The position numbers and the translations under genes were made by a program. A stretch of 64,000 bases of DNA from Pararhizobium sp. (GTDB lineage: Bacteria; Pseudomonadota; Alphaproteobacteria; Rhizobiales; Rhizobiaceae), in the NCBI GenBank assembly GCA_030655075.1, contig JAURWE010000024.1, positions 682,001 through 746,000 on the forward strand, in the 5' to 3' direction. The notes under the pieces are model-generated. The model saw only the letters and a program-made list of their open reading frames with translations, searched no databases and was not told the DNA's origin. Positions 29,889-38,146 of the stretch are shown piece by piece; position 1 is the first letter of the stretch, and each line of letters begins with the position of its first letter.

Positions 29889-29901
29889 AGGGTTTGATAA
29901 A

Positions 29902-30915
29902 TCAGCGCAACGGGCCGGTCGACTGGCGGATACGCATTTCCGGTTTGATCAGATGGATGCCGTCAGGCTCGTGGCTGCCCGACAGTTTGTCGAGAAGCGC
30001 CCGGGCCGCATTCCGGCCCACTTCGGACTGGCCGTTCCACACGGTGGTCAGCGCCGGCGTGGCGATCGCCGCCTCTTCGAGATCGTCATAGCCGGTGACA
30101 GAAATATCCCGCCCCGGCACGAGACCGGCGCGCGAAATGCCGTTCATCAGGCCAATGGCGACCAGGTCGTTCCAGCAGACGGCCGCCGTCGGCTTTTGCG
30201 GCAGCGACAGGAAATTGACCGCAGCCTCGAACCCGCCCTGTTTCGAGCGCGGGCCGGGAATGCGCAGCTCCGGATCGACTTCGATATTGGCCTTGCGCAG
30301 CGCGTTGACATAGCCCTGGTATCGGTCGCGGCCGGTCGATGTCTGGTCCGTGCCGCCGACCATGGCAATGCAGCGGTGGCCAAGACCGATCAGGTGGTTG
30401 GTCGCCAGCGAAATGCCGTAACTGTCGTCGCCGCGAAAGATCGGCACGTCCATGCCGTCGATCGAGCGGGCGATCAGGATCGCCGGCATGCCATTGTCTT
30501 CTGCCAGCTGGATGTCTTCGGGCGGCGTGCCGATGGCCGGCGACATGATGACGCCGTCGCCGCCGAGCTGCAACAGCGTCTCGATGAAGGTCCGCTGCTT
30601 TTCGACCGAATCATAGTGGTTGGACAGGATGAAAGTCTGGTTGCTGCGGTCGAGCTCGCTCTCGATGGCTTTCAGAATTTCGCCGTAGAACGGGTTCATG
30701 ATGTCGTGCACGACAACGCCGATAATGCCCGAGCGCGAGGTGCGAAGACTGGCGGCGCGGCGATTGTAGATATAGCCGAGCGCGCGCGCCTGTTCCTTGA
30801 TCCGGTCGCGCGTCGCCGCCGCCACCAGCGGACTGTCGCGCAGTGCCAGAGACACGGTCGCCGTTGACACCCCGAGCGTATCGGCGATCGTCGAAAGCTT
30901 GATTTTTTGAGCCAC
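29902..30915 (-). CDS. LacI-family transcriptional regulator
   Basis: 337 residues with an N-terminal helix-turn-helix (LSTIADTLGVSTATVSLALRD) and a periplasmic-binding-protein-like sensor domain (GIIGVVVHDIMNPFYGEILKAIESELD). A GTG start at 30915 is chosen because GGGGGAG precedes it; the frame runs back to a TTG at 30942. It is followed by a 2-hydroxyacid dehydrogenase, probably its target. A perfect palindrome 30 bases upstream is a good autoregulatory operator. Confidence 0.9.
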   Translation of the reverse strand: MAQKIKLSTIADTLGVSTATVSLALRDSPLVAAATRDRIKEQARALGYIYNRRAASLRTSRSGIIGVVVHDIMNPFYGEILKAIESELDRSNQTFILSNHYDSVEKQRTFIETLLQLGGDGVIMSPAIGTPPEDIQLAEDNGMPAILIARSIDGMDVPIFRGDDSYGISLATNHLIGLGHRCIAMVGGTDQTSTGRDRYQGYVNALRKANIEVDPELRIPGPRSKQGGFEAAVNFLSLPQKPTAAVCWNDLVAIGLMNGISRAGLVPGRDISVTGYDDLEEAAIATPALTTVWNGQSEVGRNAARALLDKLSGSHEPDGIHLIKPEMRIRQSTGPLR

Positions 30916-30944
30916 GTCTCCCCCGACTGCCGATTTAAACAATT

Positions 30945-30961
30945 ATTTAAACCGTTTAAAT
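30945..30961. promoter_or_regulatory. Palindromic LacI-type operator
   Basis: ATTTAAACCGTTTAAAT is a perfect 17-bp palindrome about a central C, lying between the MarR gene and the LacI gene. A related half-site, GATTTAAAC, lies at 30932-30940. Size, symmetry and position fit LacI-family operators. Confidence 0.65.
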
Positions 30962-30988
30962 CAACTGCGCAATCCTGTTCGTATGGGG

Positions 30989-31516
30989 TCAACCGGCAAG
31001 ATCGGCATTCTGCAAATTGTGATCGACCACCCGGAGAAGCTTCAGCAGCGTCTTCATCTGCTTGTCGCTGAGACCGGCTGTCGCCTGTTTTTCTGACCTT
31101 TTGCTGGCCTCCGAGATGGCATCCAGCAGGTTCCGGCCAGCGGGCGTCAGGTAGACCTTGGTCAGCCGCGCATCACCCTCGTCGGCACGCCGCTCCAGAA
31201 ACCCCTGCGCCTCCATCCGGCCGATCGTGCGCGTCATCGTCGGCGCCTTGACGCCAAGCCCCTGCGCCAGGCTACCCGCCGTCATTCCATCCGTTCCGGC
31301 AAGCAGCAGCATGACCCCGTCCTGTCCAGCATAAAGTCCACTGTCCAGCAGATTGCGCGACAGCACCGTGCGCATAGTGCGCGCCGCCTGAACAAGGATC
31401 GAAGAAAGATCGCCGCTGCCTTCGACGGCAATATCGTGCTTCTTCTTGCCCGCCTTGACCTTCTTCCCGGACTTTTCAGCCTTTTCGACCTTAGCCGCCT
31501 TGTTCTTCTTGCCCAT
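30989..31516 (-). CDS. MarR-family transcriptional regulator
   Basis: 175 residues from ATG 31516, which has GGAGG upstream; the frame extends to 31570. A very lysine-rich tail (residues 2-30, KKNKAAKVEKAEKSGKKVK) precedes a winged-helix domain with the MarR features AGSLAQGLGVKAPTMTRTIGRMEAQGFLERRADEGDARLTKVYLTPAG. It is divergent from the creatininase-family gene with 113 bases between, so that gene is a likely target. Ligand unknown. Confidence 0.9.
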   Translation of the reverse strand: MGKKNKAAKVEKAEKSGKKVKAGKKKHDIAVEGSGDLSSILVQAARTMRTVLSRNLLDSGLYAGQDGVMLLLAGTDGMTAGSLAQGLGVKAPTMTRTIGRMEAQGFLERRADEGDARLTKVYLTPAGRNLLDAISEASKRSEKQATAGLSDKQMKTLLKLLRVVDHNLQNADLAG

Positions 31517-31629
31517 GTCCCCTCCAGGCGCCAGACCGGCGCGGCATCGGGTCTTTGCACGACCACGCACCCACTGTATGACTCACCTGGGGTCGATCCA
31601 GCAAGGCTGTAGCGAAAGACAATTTTAGC

Positions 31630-32433
31630 ATGCCATCACAGGCACATCACTGGAATGACGGTCTTTTGGGAATCGACCCGGCGGTGCGGGGCCGAACCAT
31701 CGCACTCCTGCCGCTCGGCGCCCATGAACAGCACGGCCCCCATCTGCCCTTCGACACGGATACGCTGATTGCCGATGGTATAACTCAGCGCGTGATGACG
31801 GCCCTGCCTTCCCGCCTTTCGGTCTTCCGGCTGCCCACCGAACCGGTCGGCTATTCGGTCGAACATATGGATGTGGAGGGGACACAAACGCTCACCTATC
31901 ACGAGGCGGTCGAGCGTTGGCTGGGCATCGCCGAAACCCTGGCCAACGCCGGCATTCGCAAGTTCGTCATGCTCAATGCCCACGGCGGCAACTCCCCGCT
32001 TACGACCATCGTCGCCACCGAAGCCCGCATCCGCTTTAATTTGCTGGCTGTCGCCACCAGCTGGACCCGCTTTGGCCAGCCGGACGGCTGGATCGCGCCG
32101 GATGACAAGGCCATCGACATCCACGGTGGCGATATCGAGACCTCGGTCATGCTGGCCCTGCAGCCGGACAGGGTGGATATGCCGAAGGCGAAGACCTTCC
32201 CCTCCCGGCAAAGCCAATTTGCGCAGGACTTCAAACACCTGCGCGCCTACGGCCCCCATGCCTTCGGCTGGAAGATGAGCGACCTCAATCCTGAAGGCCT
32301 TGCAGGAAATGCGAAGGCGGCAACGGCGGAGCGCGGCGAACACCTGATCGCCCATGTGGTCAACGGCATCGTCGAGCTGCTGGAAGACGTGGACAGGTTC
32401 GATCTGTCGATATTCGAGGCCGCAGGGAGCTAG
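31630..32433 (+). CDS. Creatininase-family amidohydrolase
   Basis: Metal-dependent amidohydrolase of the creatininase fold, 267 residues. Metal-binding and catalytic motifs are intact: LGAHEQHGPHLPFDTD near residue 30, LNAHGGN near 115 and DIHGGDIETSVML near 161. Members hydrolyse creatinine or remove formyl/amide groups in cofactor and pyrrole pathways, so the name does not fix the substrate. It is divergent from a MarR regulator and 79 bases upstream of the CobW gene. Confidence 0.87.
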   Translation: MPSQAHHWNDGLLGIDPAVRGRTIALLPLGAHEQHGPHLPFDTDTLIADGITQRVMTALPSRLSVFRLPTEPVGYSVEHMDVEGTQTLTYHEAVERWLGIAETLANAGIRKFVMLNAHGGNSPLTTIVATEARIRFNLLAVATSWTRFGQPDGWIAPDDKAIDIHGGDIETSVMLALQPDRVDMPKAKTFPSRQSQFAQDFKHLRAYGPHAFGWKMSDLNPEGLAGNAKAATAERGEHLIAHVVNGIVELLEDVDRFDLSIFEAAGS

Positions 32434-32512
32434 CGCCAGCGCGATTGATTTCCTATATGACATTCCAACGCCACAGGCCGGAGATCCGGCGCGCTACAAT
32501 TCGAGGTTCATC

Positions 32513-33664
32513 ATGACCCAGACAGCCGCAGCAACCGCACCCGCAAAGCTGAAGCCCATCCCCGTGACGGTGCTCACCGGCTATCTGGGTGCCGGCAAAA
32601 CGACTCTGCTCAATCGTATTCTCTCGGAAAACCACGGGCGCAAATATGCTGTCATCGTCAATGAATTCGGCGAAATCGGCATCGACAACGATCTGATCGT
32701 CGAGTCGGACGAGGAAATCTACGAGATGAACAATGGCTGCGTCTGCTGCACGGTGCGCGGCGATCTCATTCGTGTCGTCGAGGGCCTGATGCGCCGTCCT
32801 GGCCGTTTTGACGCCATCATCGTCGAAACCACAGGGCTTGCCGACCCGGTTCCGGTCGCCCAGACCTTCTTCATGGACGACGATGTCCGCGCCAAGACCG
32901 AGCTCGATGCCGTGGTCGCCCTGGTCGATGCCAAACACCTGCCCCTGCGCCTGAAGGACAGCCGCGAAGCCGAAGACCAGATCGCCTTTGCCGATGTCGT
33001 GCTGCTCAACAAGACCGATCTCGTGACGCCGGAAGAGCTTGCCAAGATCGAGGCGACCGTGCGCGCCATCAACCCATCGGCCCGCATCCACCGCACGGAG
33101 CGCTCCAAGATCGACCTGACGAAAGTTCTCGATCAGGGTGCGTTCAACCTCGAGCGCGCACTGGAAAACGATCCGCATTTCCTCGATGCCGATGATCATC
33201 ACGAGCACGACCACACCTGCGGCCCCGATTGCGGTCATGACCATGCGCACCATGATCACGCCCATCACGACCATGATCATCACGGCCACGATCATCAGGG
33301 CCACCACCATGATCACGACGACCACGGCCATCACCACCATCACGACCATGGCGTCTCGCCGATCCATGACGTCACGGTGCAGTCGGTGTCGCTGCGCGCC
33401 GGCGAGATGAACCCGGACCGCTTCTTCCCCTGGATTCAGAAGATCACCCAGACCGAAGGCCCGAACATCCTGCGCCTCAAGGGCATCATCGCCTTCAAGG
33501 GCGACGAGGAACGCTACGTCGTCCAGGGTGTGCACATGATCATCGAGGGCGACCACCAGCGCGCCTGGAAAGACGGCGAAAAGCGCGAAAGCCGCCTCGT
33601 CTTCATCGGCCGCGAGCTTGACCGCGAAAAGCTGGAACGCACCTTCAACGCCTGCCTCGCCTGA
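32513..33664 (+). CDS. CobW/COG0523 GTPase metallochaperone with His-rich loop
   Basis: 383-residue G3E-family GTPase. Walker A is GYLGAGKTT (residues 23-31), the metal site GCVCC (Cys76, Cys78, Cys79) follows, then the guanine motif LNKTD. A histidine/aspartate-rich stretch fills about residues 228-282 (33190-33355), followed by the CobW C-terminal domain (LRLKGIIAFKGDEERYVVQGVHM). Such proteins deliver metals, often zinc, to target enzymes. The start is ATG 32513, since upstream codons overlap the creatininase gene. A Zur-type box was not recognised. Confidence 0.9.
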   Translation: MTQTAAATAPAKLKPIPVTVLTGYLGAGKTTLLNRILSENHGRKYAVIVNEFGEIGIDNDLIVESDEEIYEMNNGCVCCTVRGDLIRVVEGLMRRPGRFDAIIVETTGLADPVPVAQTFFMDDDVRAKTELDAVVALVDAKHLPLRLKDSREAEDQIAFADVVLLNKTDLVTPEELAKIEATVRAINPSARIHRTERSKIDLTKVLDQGAFNLERALENDPHFLDADDHHEHDHTCGPDCGHDHAHHDHAHHDHDHHGHDHQGHHHDHDDHGHHHHHDHGVSPIHDVTVQSVSLRAGEMNPDRFFPWIQKITQTEGPNILRLKGIIAFKGDEERYVVQGVHMIIEGDHQRAWKDGEKRESRLVFIGRELDREKLERTFNACLA

Positions 33665-33673
33665 CCGCACAGC

Positions 33674-34024
33674 ATGCCTCGCCTAGCCGGTCTTGATCGC
33701 GATCTCCACATCGGCGATATCCTGCGCCTGCCCGAGAATTACGATCTCGGGCCGGGCTCGGCGCCGGTCGATCTCCTCGTCTGCGAGACCAATGATGATG
33801 GTCTTGGCCTCATTGTCGTCTCCGGCTACAAGGCGGGCCTTGTCTATGCCATCCTGCCGGGCGCCTCGAAAGCTGGGGAGAGCCGCGTCATCGCGCACGG
33901 CTGGCTCATGGAAAATTGGGACAAATGGTTCTGTTACGGCTATCAGGACGGAATGCGAACGATACCGATGGAGAGCGCCGTGATACTTGCCTGGGACCAG
34001 CGTGACCTCAGGGATCTGACCTGA
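33674..34024 (+). CDS. Small protein resembling the Imm45 immunity family
   Basis: 116 residues with conserved-looking blocks: an N-terminal RDLHIGDILRLPENYDLG, the core VDLLVCETNDDGLGLIVVSGYKAGLVYAILP and a tryptophan-rich HGWLMENWDKWFCYGY. The core and GWxxxNWxxW pattern recall Imm45-type immunity proteins of polymorphic toxin systems, from memory rather than a search. No toxin gene is nearby. It starts ten bases after the CobW gene and shares one base with the WD40 gene (TGATG), so it is co-translated with both. Confidence 0.6.
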   Translation: MPRLAGLDRDLHIGDILRLPENYDLGPGSAPVDLLVCETNDDGLGLIVVSGYKAGLVYAILPGASKAGESRVIAHGWLMENWDKWFCYGYQDGMRTIPMESAVILAWDQRDLRDLT

Positions 34025-35013
34025 TGCCGACAGTCGCTCCTCTCGATCTCGAAGGCCATGTGGTCAAGACCGCCTTCATCGGCGACGTGCCCGTCTTTGC
34101 CGAAGCCTCCGGCAAGATCCACCGCCTCGATCATGGCCACAAGACAATCGACGCCCACGAAGGCCTGCTCGCCTGTGTCCAGGACGAAGCCAACGGCACG
34201 CTGATCACCGGCGGCGAGGACGGCAAGGTCCTGCGCATCGGCGCCGATGGATCCATCACGCTGGTCGCAGACGTTCCGCGCAAGTGGATTTCGCAGGTCG
34301 CCGCCGGGCCTCAGGGCGCCGTCGCCTATGCCCATGGCAAGACAGCCCATGTGAAGCTCGCAGACGGCACCGTCAAGGATTTCACCGAAGAGCGCACCGT
34401 CGAAGGCATCGCCTTTGCGCCCAAGGGTCTGCGCATTGCTCTTGCCCGCTACAATGGTGTCTCGCTCCATTGGGTGGCGATGGTCGGCCAGCCGGTCGAT
34501 CTCGACTGGAAGGGCGCCCACACCGGCGTCACCTTCTCGCCCGATGGCCGCTTCGCCGTCACCACCATGCAGGAAAATGCCCTGCACGGCTGGAAGCTCG
34601 ACATCAAGCCGGGCTCGGAAGCCCGCCACATGCGCATGACCGGTTATCCGGCCAAGATCAAGTCGATCTCCTGGTCGGCCAAGGGCAAGTGGCTCGCCTC
34701 ATCCGGTGCGCCCGCCGCCATCGTCTGGCCGTTTCAGGGCAAGGACGGGCCGATGGGCAAGGCGCCGCTCGAACTCGGCACCCGCGCCAACATCATGGTC
34801 ACGCAGGTCTGCTGCCATCCGGCCGAGGATGTCGTCGCCATCGGTTATGCCGACGGCATGGTCCTGGCGGTGCGCCTCGCGGATTCCAAGGAGGTGCTGC
34901 TGCGCCGCCCGGGCAAGGGCGCAATCAGCTCGATGGCCTGGAGCCGCAATGGCAAGCAGCTCGCCTTCGGCTCCGAAGCCGGCGATTGCGGCGTCATCGA
35001 CATCACGGCCTGA
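34024..35013 (+). CDS. WD40-repeat protein
   Basis: 329 residues forming a beta-propeller. About seven WD40-like blades can be traced, with units such as GRIHRLDHG-type, GGEDGKVLRIGADG, GAVAYAHGKTAHVKLADG, GVTFSPDGRFAVTTMQENALHGW, SISWSAKGKWLASSG and SSMAWSRNGKQLAFGSE. No signal peptide, so probably cytoplasmic. WD40 proteins next to CobW genes recur in rhizobia and suggest a scaffold linked to metal handling, though that function is inference. Confidence 0.85.
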   Translation: MPTVAPLDLEGHVVKTAFIGDVPVFAEASGKIHRLDHGHKTIDAHEGLLACVQDEANGTLITGGEDGKVLRIGADGSITLVADVPRKWISQVAAGPQGAVAYAHGKTAHVKLADGTVKDFTEERTVEGIAFAPKGLRIALARYNGVSLHWVAMVGQPVDLDWKGAHTGVTFSPDGRFAVTTMQENALHGWKLDIKPGSEARHMRMTGYPAKIKSISWSAKGKWLASSGAPAAIVWPFQGKDGPMGKAPLELGTRANIMVTQVCCHPAEDVVAIGYADGMVLAVRLADSKEVLLRRPGKGAISSMAWSRNGKQLAFGSEAGDCGVIDITA

Positions 35014-35021
35014 GACCGGCG

Positions 35022-35702
35022 ATGATCCCCTGGACCCTGATCGACACTGCGAGAATGCCCGGCGGCAGCGACGAGCTGCGGTTGAAACGTCGCGGCAGCG
35101 AATACTCGATCATGCTCGGCACCAACGAACTGATGAACAGCCGCCTGAGCGGCTCGGAAGAAGCGCTGGCCAAACTCTCCTGCGACAGGATCACGCATCA
35201 GCCGAAGCCAAGCATGCTCATCGGCGGTCTCGGCATGGGTTTCACCCTGCGCGCCGCTCTGGCTGAGCTGAACGCGCAAGCCAGTATCACCGTTGCTGAA
35301 CTCGTCCCCGCTGTCGTTGCCTGGGCGCGCGGCCCCATGGCCGGGGTCTTCGGCGGCAGCCTGACCGATCCGCGCGTCACCATCCGCGAGACCGATGTCG
35401 GCACACTGATCCGCTCCGAAAAAGCCGCCTACGACGCCATCCTGCTCGATGTCGACAATGGACCCGAGGCGCTGACCCGCAGCGAGAACGACAATATTTA
35501 CAGCGCCTCCGGCCTGATCGCCGCCAAGGCCGCCCTGCGCCCCGGCGGCGTGCTGTCCGTCTGGTCGTCAGGCCCCGACACCCAGTTTACCAAACGCCTC
35601 CGGCAAGCCGGTTTCGCCACCGAAGAAGTCAGCGTCCGCGCCAACGGCAAACGCGGCGGCGCCCGCCACGTCATCTGGCTGGCGGTCAAGGCCGGCGCGT
35701 AG
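35022..35702 (+). CDS. Spermidine-synthase-like protein
   Basis: 226-residue Rossmann-fold protein of the polyamine synthase type. The nucleotide loop is MLIGGLGMGFTLRAALAEL near residues 67-85, then VTVAELVPAVVAWARGPM, a DAILLDVDNGPEA block and GVLSVWSSGPDTQFTKRL. The N-terminal half lacks the full beta-domain of true SpeE, so it may be a related methyltransferase-fold enzyme. It starts eight bases after the WD40 stop and ends this operon, followed by a long hairpin. Confidence 0.78.
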   Translation: MIPWTLIDTARMPGGSDELRLKRRGSEYSIMLGTNELMNSRLSGSEEALAKLSCDRITHQPKPSMLIGGLGMGFTLRAALAELNAQASITVAELVPAVVAWARGPMAGVFGGSLTDPRVTIRETDVGTLIRSEKAAYDAILLDVDNGPEALTRSENDNIYSASGLIAAKAALRPGGVLSVWSSGPDTQFTKRLRQAGFATEEVSVRANGKRGGARHVIWLAVKAGA

Positions 35703-35706
35703 TCAG

Positions 35707-35738
35707 GCGGCCCTCCTCCCTTAAAGAAGGAGGGCCGC
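35707..35738. terminator. Hairpin between convergent genes
   Basis: GCGGCCCTCCT paired with AGGAGGGCCGC around a ten-base loop forms an 11-bp stem just after the spermidine-synthase-like stop. Neither side carries a T-run, so it is a possible bidirectional stop or mRNA-end hairpin. Confidence 0.45.
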
Positions 35739-35756
35739 GTTGTCGTCAATCTGTCG

Positions 35757-36545
35757 TCACATCGCCGGAAGGACGGCAATGTCGCGGATGTCGCCATCGA
35801 CACCGGTGATATCGCCGGTCTTCATCGCGGCTCCGGTGTCGAGGTTCACCGTGTGCAGCGCCTTGCCGGCCACCAGCCAGGCGGTGTTGGTACCGTCTTC
35901 GGCCGTCTGCACATCGAACGCATAGGTCGCCGGCGTGCCCGCGATACCGAGCTTGCCGATCGCCTTCAGCGTTCCATCATTCGGCTTGGTCTGCTGGATC
36001 AGGCCGCCGATCGTCGCGTCGATGTTGTACATCGCCGTCTTTTCCGGCTTGCCGAAGGAATTGATATAGGCGGCCGCGACGATGTTGGGTGTTTCGCCCT
36101 TGTGCATGTCGCCCTCTTCATAGGCGAGCACGCCGTCGACAGTCACTTCGCCGGTATCGGGATGGACGCGGTGATTGGTCGCGCCGGTCATGAAGCGCAG
36201 CCGGTCGGCCATCGGGTTGAAATCGACCACGACCGGTGCGCCGTCGATGGCAAGCGGCGTGTTCATCTTGGCGACCTCGGTCGCGGCACCTGTGGCCAGA
36301 TCGATGCTGACGATGACACTTTCAGGCGTCACGCCGATCACCGTCTTGGTGCCGGGACGAAAATCGATGCCGACGAGGGAATCGACGCCGGTCACATCCA
36401 TCGTCTTGCTGACCTCGGGCTTGTCCGTGTCGAACATCACGAGCGTCTTGTCGCCCGTCAGACCCAGAACCGGGGCGGCGAATGCGGCAGAGCTGCCGGC
36501 GGCAAGAATGGTCGAGGCGATCAGGGCGGGTTTCAGGATTTTCAT
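35757..36545 (-). CDS. Secreted DUF4394 protein
   Basis: 262 residues with an N-terminal signal peptide (KPALIASTILAAGSSAAFAAP, cleavage near residue 23), so periplasmic or secreted. The mature part consists of repeated beta segments (VGIDFRPGTKTVIGVT, LRFMTGATNHRVHPDTGEVTVDG), consistent with DUF4394. The start ATG has GGGAG upstream. It is divergent from an ECF sigma factor/anti-sigma pair, an arrangement typical of this family, so it is probably part of that envelope-stress regulon. Confidence 0.87.
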   Translation of the reverse strand: MKILKPALIASTILAAGSSAAFAAPVLGLTGDKTLVMFDTDKPEVSKTMDVTGVDSLVGIDFRPGTKTVIGVTPESVIVSIDLATGAATEVAKMNTPLAIDGAPVVVDFNPMADRLRFMTGATNHRVHPDTGEVTVDGVLAYEEGDMHKGETPNIVAAAYINSFGKPEKTAMYNIDATIGGLIQQTKPNDGTLKAIGKLGIAGTPATYAFDVQTAEDGTNTAWLVAGKALHTVNLDTGAAMKTGDITGVDGDIRDIAVLPAM

Positions 36546-36855
36546 GCGTGGTCTCCCTTTGGGGTTGATTGTGCAGGAAGAGCGCCGGGTTCGGCGGCTC
36601 CTGAGGCAAAGACACGCGCAATGCCGTCTCTGGATGCAGCAGACCCTCGAAATAATTTATATTTTTTGCCTGCATCTATCCGCCGATGCCGCGTGTAACC
36701 ATCTGATGACCCCAAGACCCGAACCGCACCGGACAGATACAAAACCCGATTTTCTGCCCGCAAGGGTGGACGCGAGCCAACGGCCCATGGCAACAGGGAA
36801 TGCCGAGCGGCGAAAGCGCGCCGAACAGCCAAACCTATGGAAGAGTGGTGCAGAG
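36546..36855. other. Divergent promoter region between DUF4394 and ECF sigma genes
   Basis: About 310 bases. An AT-rich stretch (AATAATTTATATTTTTTG, near 36650) is flanked by GGATGCAG (36632) and CTGCATCT (36670), an imperfect inverted repeat. A GTAACC-type block follows at 36696. An ECF-autoregulated promoter is expected here, but I could not identify its -35/-10 with confidence. Confidence 0.4.
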
Positions 36856-37407
36856 ATGCAGGATCGACCAGACCCCCTCCCCTCCGCCCTGGCCGCCTGC
36901 GCGGCGGGTGACCGACAGGCGCTGCGGCTGATCTTCGATGCGGAAGCGCCACGGCTTGTGGCCATCGCCCAGCGCATCCTGCGCCGCCGCGAACTGGCTG
37001 AAGAAGCGGTGCAGGATGCCTTCGTGCAGATCTGGACGAAGTCCCACCAGTATGCGCCCGATCGCGGCTCGGCGCGTGGCTGGATCTATGCCATCGTCCG
37101 CAACCGGGCGCTCAACCTTCTGCGCGACGGCAAACGCGAAGACCTGCCGGGAGAGGAATTTCTGAGCGACCTGCAGGACGCCGACCATGTCGATCATGCG
37201 GCCTCCGCCTGGACCGATCTCGACCAGCAGAGCCGCCTGCGCCAATGCCTGTCGGGCCTCGACGAGGTCAAGCGCCGCAGCGTGCTGATGGCCTATATGT
37301 CCGGCTACACCCATGGTGAAATCGCCGGCCGCTTGCGGGTGCCGCTCGGCACGGCCAAGGCCTGGGTCCGCCGCGGCCTCGCCTCGCTGAGGGAGTGCAT
37401 GGCATGA
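36856..37407 (+). CDS. ECF sigma factor (SigK/RpoE-like)
   Basis: 183-residue extracytoplasmic-function sigma-70 factor. Region 2 covers AQRILRRRELAEEAVQDAFVQIWTKSHQYAPDRGSARGWIYAIVRNRALNLLRD. Region 4 has VLMAYMSGYTHGEIAGRLRVPLGTAKAWVRRGLASLREC at the end. ATG 36856 is used because the frame to 36175 overlaps DUF4394 and the family begins here. The stop overlaps the anti-sigma start in an ATGA, so the sigma factor is coupled to its own inhibitor. Confidence 0.93.
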   Translation: MQDRPDPLPSALAACAAGDRQALRLIFDAEAPRLVAIAQRILRRRELAEEAVQDAFVQIWTKSHQYAPDRGSARGWIYAIVRNRALNLLRDGKREDLPGEEFLSDLQDADHVDHAASAWTDLDQQSRLRQCLSGLDEVKRRSVLMAYMSGYTHGEIAGRLRVPLGTAKAWVRRGLASLRECMA

Positions 37408-38111
37408 TCGACGCCCGTTCCCTTCCCGAATTTGCCGACGAATATGCGCTCGGCCTGCTCGACGCGTCCGAGGTTCGCGAGGCCGAGGATCTGCTGCACA
37501 GCAGCCCCGCCTTTCGCGCCGCCATGGCACAGAGCCGCGATCGTTTCCTCGAACTCGACCTCTTGGCGCATCCGGTGCCGGTGTCCGAGAGCCTCTGGGA
37601 TCGCATCGATGAAAGACTGGGCGAACAACAGCCCACGCCGGAATTGGCTCCAAAGCCATTGCCCGTTGCCAACGACAATGCGGTTAATCGCTGGCGCCTG
37701 CCGGCACTCTCCGGTCTTGCCGCATCTATGCTGTTGGCTGTCGGCCTCGGCTGGAGCCTGATGGTCCAGCCGGAGCCGCAGGTCATCGCCGTGCTTCTCA
37801 ACGACGCCGGCGAACCGCTCGTGCTGGTCGAGGACTATGGCGACACCTCTGCCCGCATCACGCCGCTCAGCGATTTCGATGTGCCGGCCGGGCGCACCAT
37901 GCAGGTCTGGACCCTGCCGAACAAGGAGCTGGGGCCGGTCTCGCTGGGGCTGCTCGAAGCCTCACACACCGTAACGCTCGACGGTCCCGTCCTGCCGCAG
38001 CCGCACGACGAGCAGCTCTATGAAATCACGCTGGAACAGGCGGGCGGCTCGCCGACCGGGCGGCCGACCGGCCCGATCCTCGTCAAGGGTTTTGCCAAGC
38101 TGCCGCGCTGA
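37404..38111 (+). CDS. RskA-type membrane anti-sigma factor
   Basis: 235 residues. The cytoplasmic N-terminal domain (EFADEYALGLLDASEVREAEDLLHSSPAFRAAM) would bind the sigma factor. One transmembrane helix lies near residues 97-121 (SGLAASMLLAVGLGWSLM). The outer domain has the RskA signature PSGRTMQVW-like (VPAGRTMQVWTLPNKELGPVSLGLL). ATG 37404 overlaps the sigma stop; GTG 37395 is less likely. Release by proteolysis or redox change is known for such pairs. Confidence 0.92.
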   Translation: MIDARSLPEFADEYALGLLDASEVREAEDLLHSSPAFRAAMAQSRDRFLELDLLAHPVPVSESLWDRIDERLGEQQPTPELAPKPLPVANDNAVNRWRLPALSGLAASMLLAVGLGWSLMVQPEPQVIAVLLNDAGEPLVLVEDYGDTSARITPLSDFDVPAGRTMQVWTLPNKELGPVSLGLLEASHTVTLDGPVLPQPHDEQLYEITLEQAGGSPTGRPTGPILVKGFAKLPR

Positions 38112-38116
38112 CAAAA

Positions 38117-38140
38117 AATGCCCGGACGAAAGTCCGGGCA
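38117..38140 (-). terminator. Intrinsic terminator of the glyoxalase-superfamily gene
   Basis: TGCCCGGAC paired with GTCCGGGCA around GAAA forms a nine-bp stem. On the minus strand it is followed by a T-run (AAAAAA on the plus strand at 38113-38118). It lies just after the 38147 stop on the minus strand and also closes the sigma/anti-sigma transcript from the other side. Confidence 0.8.
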
Positions 38141-38146
38141 GATTTC

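Noticed and set aside
32453..33670. Minus-strand frame of 405 codons opposite the CobW gene, with Val/Met-rich repeats
   Set aside because: The repeats are the complement of the CAC/CAT codons in the histidine-rich loop, so the apparent membrane-like sequence is a by-product.
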